Source: Lentinus brumalis (Eukaryota > Basidiomycota > Agaricomycetes > Polyporales > Polyporaceae). From it: 64,000 bases of DNA. The notes under the pieces were generated by a model. That model was given only the letters and a program-made list of their open reading frames with translations. It was not told where the DNA came from and did not search any database. Where the stretch lies: positions 186,001 through 250,000 of the forward strand of contig MARA01000016.1 in assembly GCA_001792895.1 (NCBI GenBank). The letters are read 5' to 3'. A program made the translations under genes and the position numbers. Positions 55,411 through 64,000 of this stretch are shown here, one piece after another. Position 1 is the stretch's first letter. Every line of letters starts with the position of its first letter.

Positions 55411-58400
55411 TCATGACAAGTGGAAACTTCCTACACCCTCCCGCATCGCAATCAACAGCTTCTCCCGCATCGTGGCCTTCGACGAGTACTCCGGCAACTT
55501 GAGGTAGTTCACGCACGTCATCACACTCGGCAAGTAATCGTCTGCCGTGAGCGGTGCTTCGTGGGGCTTGCGGACGACCGTGAGGGGCGGGTTGAGGCCC
55601 TTGAAGCCTGCGAACAGTCGTGAGCGACAAGTACGAGCAGCATTTGAGAGACTTCACATACCACCAATCGGCAACTTCGGGCTACCAGTGATGAACTGGA
55701 GATAGCTGCGACGAGTTGGGCCATCGTACTCGGACATGATCTCAATGAGATCACGTATGGCTCGGCTCTCGACATGGAACCCGTGATCAGCCTTCAGGGC
55801 CTCGCTGAGAGCTGCAGGACGGCGTGAGTCAGAGGGCTACGCAAGCGTCAGTCCAATCGCATGATGCTTACACTCGATGCTCCAATCTTCCTCCGCGTTG
55901 CCGAACAACATGGCGAGCTCGTCGGCCGTAAATGCCTGCAAGTCGGTGATGGGGAACACCTTCGAGAAGCCTTCCCGGAATGCTTGCGCCTGCGCCTGCG
56001 CTCCCTTGCCGATGATTGCATTGATCACGGCGCGGACGTACTCGTCGACGTTCTCCGCGGTCACGGTGATGTCGCGGCCTCCAGGCTAGAGATACGCCGT
56101 CAGCACAGAAGCTACTGGAGTGACATCAAACCATGCTCACCTTCAACTCGATGTCGTATCCTGGTACTGTGAAATCGAGACCGAGATCCTCCACGTTGAC
56201 ATCGGCGGCATCCTCGAGTGCGGCGAGCTTGCGTCGAAGCTGGTTTGCGATGTCAGATAGGAGCGTGTGCAACGGGTGCAAGACATTATTACCTTCTCGT
56301 TGGTCTCGGCATCGGCCAAACTCTGAACCTTCGACAACGAGGCCGCTAGCTCAGGGTCGACACGCTGCGGACGGGTGAGCATCTACAGCACAAACTAACG
56401 CTGAATACATACCTGAAGCGTATCGATGGTGAGAGGGACCTCTTCACCCAGAATCAACTTGAGGAAGATCTTGTTAAAAGAGAGGTCGATGATGCGAGAG
56501 TCGAGCATAGCTTTCGCGACGAATTGACCGATGACCTTGATGATATGTGTCCGCTTCCTGTAATGTATCGTTAACGCTGCACTCACGGACTCTATCAAAC
56601 ATCGACACTTACTGGCCTCCATCCTTGGCGATGTCGTCCGAGCTGATGGGGGCGGGGAACAAGCCGAGCGGATGGTGAACATAGGGACCGGGCAAAGTCG
56701 GGTCGGCGTCACGCCAAATCTTCAAGTCTCTCCGCGCGAACTCTTTCGAGACGAGCGAGTAGAACTCGAGCGTCGGCCCAAGACCCGTGCCGACCTCCTC
56801 GAAGTACTCGACCTCAAGAATAGACGACGACGAGCCGTACAGCTCGAACACCTTCACGGCAGACTCGAGGATATGCTTGCGGGAGATCCTGACCTTCTGC
56901 CGTTGTAGGCGACCCAGGAAGCCGACGCCATCGTCTCGTCGCGAGCTGTCCTGGCCGCGGCTCTGCTGCTGACTCTGCCACTTGAGGATGAGCCGTGCAT
57001 AGCCAAACGAGGTCGACTGGAGGAAGTTGTAGCGGGTTGCGAAGGGGAAGAGGAAGGGGAAGTGCTGCGGGAGATCCAACGCCCAGTCAGGTAGACACGA
57101 ACTAGGAGACGACGATGTTAATAATCAGCATTTGCTAACTGTCAGTCGTACGAACCTGGCGACAATCATGGGCTCTTCCAGCTGCCGGGTAAGCTTGGCC
57201 GTCAACTTGTTATTCACGAAGGCGGATGGCGCAAGGATACGCTTCGCTGTCGCAGGTGTCGCACGCTCGCTCTCCTGCGCATTCAGCTTGTGCAACACCC
57301 TCAGCACGCGCAGAATCTTTGCATGCGGCGCGTCCTCGGGCAAGGAGGACAACGATGGGCTCGGCGACCGACTTCTCGATCCCGTCTCATCTACACGGCT
57401 CGCATCAGCCGTCGGGAATCTACACCAGGAAAGAGGTGACTTACCCTCGCTGGAAGGAAGCGGGCCGGGAACCTTCTTGAACTTGATGCTGTAGACGCCT
57501 TGCCAAAGCATGCCAGGCAAGAATGGGGAGCTGGACGACCGATGCTTCCGCATCTCATGCTGGTGGATCGCTCCGTAAATCGTGAGGTCCAACGGAAGCT
57601 TGTGATCGTCCATGGAGAACTCCAGATGCCAATCGCTCGGCTTGGCCTTGAGCGCTGCAGCATATGAAGTCTTCGGAGTGGCGGTGCGCGGTGTCGCAGC
57701 AATCGACCGGCCGCCGCCTGGGGTAGGGACGTGAGTGCCATCGGGTGTCTGCGCCTCGACTTTGGACCCATCTAAAGCAGTGATCAATATCGGCGAAGTG
57801 ACTGCGAGCATAATATATCATACCTTCGCCTACGGAGACGTTGATCGTCTTGTCCGCGATCGAGTTGTCAGGATCATCCTCGTCCTCAATAACCTGTCAA
57901 CGGCGTCAGCCGACATCCCATGGCAATCAAACAATGTTCTACCTCGGCGTCGACGTCCAACTCGTCGTCGGTGAACTCGCCAGCGAACTCATCGTCGTTG
58001 ACGACAGTCTCGCTTGGCGCGGGCTCCGTTGCAGCAGCGACCGATTCGCCCTCAGCAAGCTCAGCTGGTCCCACAGCCGACGAGCCCTCCGCTGACTGGC
58101 CACCTGCAGTGCTTGCCGACTCAGCAGGATCTGCAGAAGCGTCGCCTGTGCCAGACGCTTTCTTGGCACTCAGTCGCAGACTGCGTCGCCTGCTCACGCT
58201 GGCATCACCAGTGGACGACGAAGCCGCCGCACTGCCTTCCGCCGCCGAGCTCTTCGATGTAAGTTCGGGAAGTCCAAACCGAGAAGAGGGTGGCGCCAGC
58301 CCGGATGCCGCAAGGGCAGCAAGCATGCCAGACAGCCGAGAGGTTGTGGACAGGAGACCGGAGACCCGGGGACGGAGGTAGTCGTGCAATGCCTGGAAGG

Positions 58401-61400
58401 TGGCGATTGCATGGATGGATACGACGATGTTGCTCAAGTTACGTGGAATATCGGAGTCTTCTGCCGCAACGAGTCGGAGACGCAGCTGGCGCGCGAGAAG
58501 GGACGGTGAACTGCGCTTGGAGTCTACACAAAAACGTCAGCTCCCAGACAGAGGTGAGAGCGAACAGGACTCCTTACCATCTGCACTCTGGGCGACGCTC
58601 ACGACTTCGAACGACTCCATTCTAGTCAGACTCTCCTGTAGCTTCTTCACAAACACTGCAAGAGGAGTCTGTCCACTTGATCCCTTGATCTTCCGGGCAG
58701 TGAATGCATTGAAGAATAGTTCTTGTCGACGACCCAGAGGAACTACGTACGCGCATGAGCATGCGCTCCAAACGAGCTGATATGACAACCTACCTGCTTG
58801 CCCTGACTCGGCAAAATATTGCAACAGGCCATCGATGACACCGCTCTGGAGTAGCTCGAAGCTTGACACAGACGAGTGCTGGGATCCGAACAAGGTAGCC
58901 AGCTCACCGAGAGCCGAAGTGAGATCCTTCTCTGAGGACGTTGAGTCGGTGATGCGTTCGACGAGCCTGCGAAGCATAGCAAACAAGTCGTCATTTCCGG
59001 CGGCGTCATCGGTCGCAAGGTGCTTGAAGCGGATGACGCGTGCGCGGAGGGTTATCGCATCGTCTGGCTCGATGGACAAGGACGAGAGTTTCTTATACCC
59101 AGGGATCGAGGAAAGGACGGAGATGGGGACGGCGACGGAGGTAGCAAGACCAGTGTCCGCAGGCGAAGGTGCTTCCGAGACCTCCTTGTCAGCATTCTTG
59201 TCCTTCGACTTCGACGACGTGATAGCGCGTGATGCAAGGGAGTCGATCTCATGGAAGACACCTTCCCGGCGGAACACAGGCTTGTACTCCGCTGGTACCT
59301 TGGCAAGGAGCAGCTCCACGAGCTGGAGGGCGCCGATGACGAGGGTCGGGTGGTCCTTCGAGGACAGGATAGATGAAGCAAAGCTCGCGACCGGAACGAA
59401 CTGCGGGGTATGGTCAACATGTGCACACACAGTCTGAGCAAGCTTACGTACCGTGAAGACCTGCTTGATTTCATCGCCGTCCAAGAAGCTGACCGCCTTC
59501 AAGAGACCCGTGAGCGTCTTGATACGCACAGGTGTGATAACACTGGCGGCATATACGTCGACAAGGATCGGCACCAGGAGACGCAGGAATCGTCCGACAA
59601 CGTCAGGCTTGGACCGCAGAAGATCAGTCCGATCCGTCACAGTGGGCGGCTCCTTCTGGATCTGCGGCAGAGCCTCCTCGGCTTCCTGCGCGGACGGAGG
59701 GTCGACAGCCATAGCCTCCGAGGGCTGGTTCTCATCGACCGGTGCAGATGTCGCAGCCTCGACCGCACTGGTTGTCGCTTCCGAAGCGGCCTGAGCTTGA
59801 GCTGCGGCAGCAGCAGCCGCTGCTTGCCGTGCGGCAGCGCGATCAGCCTTCGCCTTCGCCTTGATCATCTTGTTCAACGCTTTCTCCGTGTATGCTTTGT
59901 GATCAAACACGCCGTCTGCGAGCAGCAGCTCAGTATCAAACAACTATCCAAATTGGGATCAAGTACGAACCTTTCGGCAGAGGCGGCATCAACTCCGAAA
60001 CCAGACTCAATGCCTCCTCAATCTGATCCTTCGGACGGTGTGCGAGATTCTCCATGACAGTCATGTCGGCAAGCCCGCCGCCGAGCCCCTGTCCACCGGC
60101 TGCGTCGCCCTGCTCCGAGGTACCATCCGAGACAGGCGGGAGAACACCGGTGAGGATTTGATAGAGCGTATCGACGATACCAGCCTCGAGAAGTACAAGG
60201 GTGATCTTGGGACTCACGCGAGCAGAGGTCGCCAGGGCGCGGAGCAGCAAAGTGAAGGTACTGGCGGCGATGAGAGGAGAGCCACCGGCAGGAAGAAGGA
60301 GCATGTTGATCGCGCGGATAAGGTCGGTGTCCACGAGAGCTTCAAGGTTCTCTGGAGAAGAGCGGTAGTAGGAGTCGATGATTCGGATGACGCAGAGACA
60401 GGCATATTCGACAAGTCGTTGGTCGGAGTAACCAAGGCAATTACGGATGATAGGCCAAACACCACGAATCATTGGGAAGTGCTCGATAGAGACGTTCCTG
60501 CAGCAATTTGAGGCAGCTTGGAGCGCTGTCCGCTGGACGGCGATGGAGAAGAAGTCGAGATAGTTCAGCAGCGCAGCAAGGCCACCTTCTCGCACGATGG
60601 AGCTAGGGAACTCTTCTGATATCTTCTCCAAAGTCTAGGATACATATGAGCAAAAGGGGTGCATCGCACAAAAGAAATATGGAGACATACACTCAAAGTC
60701 TGTTCCGCCAAGTCGATATACGAGATCTCGATCAACTTGCTGCACAGAACGGGAATCGCGCCGTGATAGACCACGGTGTGCGCGACTCCAGGAAGGGCTT
60801 CCATCAAGTTCGCCAGGCATCTGCAAGCCAGGACTTGTGCTTCCAGGTTCTCATCACCTTGATATGCCCCTCCGCCAGCGCTCATGGCCAAGGCGGCGGC
60901 GAGAGCCGCGTCCTCGTCTTGCTCAATCCCATCGTCATCGTCACCTTCGTCTTCCTCGTTCCCCGTGCCACCCAGAATCCTAACGAGCTCGCGGATGAAA
61001 GCCTCGACTTGGAAGGAACCGGCAAGAGTGTCCTCGGTGCTGATACTCAACAACTCACTAAGTTCCTGCAGCGTCAACAGCCGCGTCGTCGGATCTGCGG
61101 TAGGCTTGATGTTGTTGAGCATCGTCTTGAGCCTCCCAGATATGCCCATCATGTACGAGCCGAGTTGGCGGTAGTCGCCGAATATGGACATGGCGGATGG
61201 CTCGTTGCCAGCGAGACCGAGGGAGCTTGCGAGATCGCGGTCGGCTTCCTCGTCGTCCTCGTCGTCATCTCCTCCCCCACCGTCGTCACCGAGGTCGTCG
61301 TGCTCGTCGATTTCGTCATGAATATCCTCGCCGTGCTCACCATCGTCACGACCGCATTCGGCATCGATCATGTCGACGTCCTCCTCGGCAGCGTGTGATG

Positions 61401-62508
61401 AACCTGCCGCTGCCATCATGGCCTTGCTCTTCGCAGTCACCTTGCCCTTCCCTGTTGCAGTTCTGCGGGTGGCGTCAGAAGTCAAGAATGCAGACAGATG
61501 GATCATGATATGGCCTAGCAGGGTCCATAAGCGGGTGATGAGAAGCCCACCCGCGCGAGTACGGTGGAGGGGCAGGAGATGGCGGGGAGGATTTACGTCC
61601 GAACCCGGACCACTCTCAGGATAGCGACGGCCCTCAGCGACCGACTTCGACTAGCTAGGGGCGTACGGTCGCATTCTCAGCCCGGACGAGTCTCAGCAAT
61701 AGGATGAACCTCAGCGACCGACTCCACCAAGCCCAAGGGGTACCGGATTAGGTACGGTAGCATTCTCAAGCCTAGATGAGCCTCAGGATTGCGACGGCCC
61801 CCGCAGCCAGAATCAACGAACTCAAGGCATACGAAGACCAACCGGATGAGGTACGGTCGCATTGTCAGGGTGAGGCCTCGTGTCGAAGACGACAATGCGG
61901 ACAGGCGAGAACTCCCCGTATACCCGCATCCGCCGCAAATTCACCTCGGCCACTGCTAAGCCATACCTGCGTACATGTTGCAACGTACCTTGTCTTCCGG
62001 GTCATATCAGATGTGGCCTGGTGTTCCGTTCTCGATCTCAATGAGTAAGCACTGGTGGCACGACGCAGTTTCTTTGCAGGTGCGGTTGCAGTGGGTTCGT
62101 CGTCTTCAGAGGGGTCTTCGGGTGCTGCGCGCTTCTTGCCTTTCGTATCCTTGGTCGGTTCGTTGATAGTGAGAGCGGTGGTGGCAGGAAGGGTAGAGCG
62201 ACGGGTGCTGCAGCAAAGTCAGACTTCACAATCATACCCAGAGCTGTCCCGACGCACCGTTTACTGGCTCGGGCTTCGTCAGCGGTTTCCTTCCCCTTCC
62301 CTTTGTTGTCTCGGCTACGTTTCGTCGACGACGACGCTCCGGGGTGTGTGGCGTCTTGCTGGGTGCGCTGGGTCTTCTCCTTCTGCTTTGCGGCCTTAAC
62401 TCGTGCGCTTGTGCGCAGAACCTTGGGCTCGGACGATGCGGGGTCTTCGGTGTGCGCGGGAGATGTGCTGCTGCTACTAGTCGCTGCCTGGGGTTGGGTA
62501 GAGTCCAT
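55411..62508 (-). CDS. ufd4: HECT-type E3 ubiquitin ligase, UFD4/TRIP12-like
   Basis: The start at 62508 gives a Ser/Lys-rich head ([17 protein letters not shown]). The first exons are 62508-62258 and 62207-61989, then a 526-nt intron, then an exon from 61462. An acidic tract ([18 protein letters not shown]...) precedes armadillo-like helices ([50 protein letters not shown]), as in UFD4/TRIP12. The HECT domain spans about 57080-55411: [56 protein letters not shown], and the catalytic cysteine in [14 protein letters not shown] (codon 55513-55515). It ends [11 protein letters not shown] with a stop at 55411. UFD4 enzymes extend ubiquitin chains on ubiquitin-fusion and N-degron substrates. The middle exons were not all delimited. 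The 3' end of the next minus gene lies 296 bp upstream. Confidence 0.92.
61600..61875. repeat. Degenerate tandem repeat (about 92 bp x 3) in the ufd4 intron
   Basis: A block beginning GTACGGTCGCATTCTCA recurs at about 61665, 61755 and 61851. Between the copies, similar phrases such as CCTCAGCGACCGACT and GCGACGGCCC repeat. The array sits in the long second intron of the ligase gene. Unit length and copy number are estimates. Confidence 0.55.
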
Positions 62509-62804
62509 TTAGTGCATACAGCAAGCCATCGATCCCCTGTGAGTAGGCTATCGAATGAAGCAGGGTCAAGAATGTGGTCAACGTTCAAGAAGTCCGGAAA
62601 AGGGCCACTTCTAGTCAGCTCTTATTCTAGCGGAGCCTCAATTATTAGAAGGCTTGGCGCGGTAAGTATTATCTTTTGTTGTTACCATTTGAAGCCACGT
62701 TAGTTGGTCCTTAGAAAGGTAGATAAACGAGTCATAATGCAGCAGTTACTAAGCAGAAGAGTAAGCAACACCTATGTAAGTGCAATAACAAAGTGCAATA
62801 ACAA

Positions 62805-63965
62805 CTACTTCGTCGCCCTAAGCACCATGTCTTCCAACGTGATCGCGCGATAATCGCCATTACTGTCTGGAGCCCACACGGCGTCGTCCAAGATGTAGAC
62901 CAGGACGCCACCCTTCCCGTCCACACTCGGCGACACGCGGTACAGCGGCATCCGCGACTGCTCGTGTGCCTTCCCAGTCGGGATGAACAGCAGATTGTGC
63001 GACGACGCGTAGTCCTCCACAATAGACCGGAATGTGATCTCCTGGGCCCGTGCGGGGCGAACCTTCTCCTTCGCCTTCGGAGCTGAGGTCGGCGCACTGC
63101 CTGCGGAGAGCGGCACGGTATGATCGGGACGAGGTAGACGCGTCGGCGCGTCGGGGCCAAGTTCGAGCGCCTTGTTCATCAGCTGCAGTCCGCGCGTAAA
63201 CCCTTGTGCAACGGCTGGCATGCTCTGCATGTTCTCCGAAAAGGTACCCTTCCAGAAAGAGTACCATCGCGATACCTCCTCGAAGCTCGGGTTGGGCTGG
63301 ATGAGCCAGACGTGCAGCACGTCCAACCACTTCGGGAAGAACTCCTTCTCCAGGATCTGTGAAAGGATGGACGGGCGTAGGAGCTGCTCCCATGACATGA
63401 CATCTTGCAGAGGCTGCATGTCTTGTTGCCGAGGATTGACGCGGAAATCTTCCCGTAGTCGAGAGCCAAGCTTGGGCACGATGTACTTGAGAAGCATCGT
63501 ATCCCAATCCCCGACGTCGAAAACCTGCAGATAGCATCAGTAAGTATGCAACCACGATGTTGAACCAACAATGGTATACTTACGTCTTTCCACACCCCGA
63601 GGTCTTGTGGAATCGCGTCCGAAGTGGTCCAAGCCCTGAGGACACTCTTGACCTTGCGCCGTGCATCTCCCAATACCTCCTCAAGACGAAGGCCGACGTG
63701 GGGCAACCAAGGGAACACGAGCGTCTGCAGAGGGACTTTGCTCTTACGAGGGTTCCAGTCTCCAACAGCCTTGTGGACCTTCGGCAACACAAGCTGGTCA
63801 AAGAAATTGTCGCGTATGAAGGGGGGTAGGAAGGCCGACCACGCCTCGTAGAGACGAACTGCGGGAAGTGGGTCTTCAGGTGACCAGTCGTTGTTGAGGG
63901 AGGATCGCACTCGTGGCAGCCAAGAGTTCCATAGCAGACTCTCGTATGGAGTCATCGGCTTATCC
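62805..63965 (-). CDS. TFIP11/Ntr1 (Spp382)-like spliceosome-disassembly factor, C-terminal part
   Basis: The gene continues beyond the window; the last exon boundary seen is the acceptor at 63966-63968 (CTAG before GGATAAGCC on the minus strand). The visible protein reads SLLWNSWLPRVRSSLNNDW, PLQTLVFPWLPHVGLRLEEV, VFDVGDWDTMLLKYIVPKLG and FPKWLDVLHVWLIQPNPSFE, then WYSFWKGTFSENMQ, and ends VLVYILDDAVWAPDSNGDYR and ITLEDMVLRATK with the stop at 62805. An intron around 63530-63585 separates KDV from FDVGDW. This is the conserved C-terminal region of TFIP11/Ntr1 proteins, which activate the helicase Prp43 (DHX15) for release of the intron-lariat spliceosome. The N-terminal G-patch is outside the window. 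A splicing factor beside a microexon-rich region is coincidence as far as the sequence shows. Confidence 0.88.
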
Positions 63966-64000
63966 CTAGAAGTAGTCAGTGGTTAAGCGCTGGTCGCTGA

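Overview
The window is nuclear DNA of a filamentous basidiomycete. Genes are split by many short introns of about 50-60 nt with GT(A/G)NGT donors, intergenic gaps are short, and the coding content is typical of Agaricomycetes: repeated DUF6533 membrane-protein genes and a subfamily-C GH45 endoglucanase of the Phanerochaete Cel45A type. A wood- or litter-decaying polypore-like fungus is an inference, not proven.

Layout. 0-18 kb is mixed: a partial membrane-protein gene, a decayed short-chain dehydrogenase, a solitary DUF6533 gene (4.3-6.1 kb), two tRNA-Arg(ACG) genes that carry an intron and a third without one (16.6 kb), two related THGHGL-repeat protein genes (8.2 and 15.4 kb), a ubiquitin-like/WLM metalloprotease, a disordered protein and a 14-exon DnaJ-X co-chaperone. 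18-23.2 kb holds poorly resolved, acidic/Ser-rich ORFs that look like lineage-specific genes. 24-45 kb is a DUF6533 array: eight full-length copies, one copy that has lost its 5' half, and fragments between them. 45.9-55 kb is metabolic: a putative alcohol acetyltransferase, a hAT-like MITE with an 8-bp target duplication, a GH45 endoglucanase, a class-III aminotransferase and a HAD hydrolase. 55.4-64 kb is conserved housekeeping on the minus strand: a UFD4/TRIP12-type HECT ubiquitin ligase and the 3' part of a TFIP11/Ntr1-type spliceosome-disassembly gene.

Main observation. The DUF6533 genes share an exon plan with a 35-nt exon, two separate exons of only 2 nt, and a 16-nt exon. Assembled by hand, three full models (342, 323 and 344 codons) close in frame only if both 2-nt exons are included. 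The first 2-nt exon is seen in eight of nine full copies; in the ninth the next intron is missing and the same two bases are fused to the following exon. The second is seen in all nine full copies and in the truncated one. Standard gene finders would probably call these genes broken.

Limits. Exon boundaries were read by eye, no database was searched, and several gene models (19-23 kb, 17 kb, the relics) are tentative.
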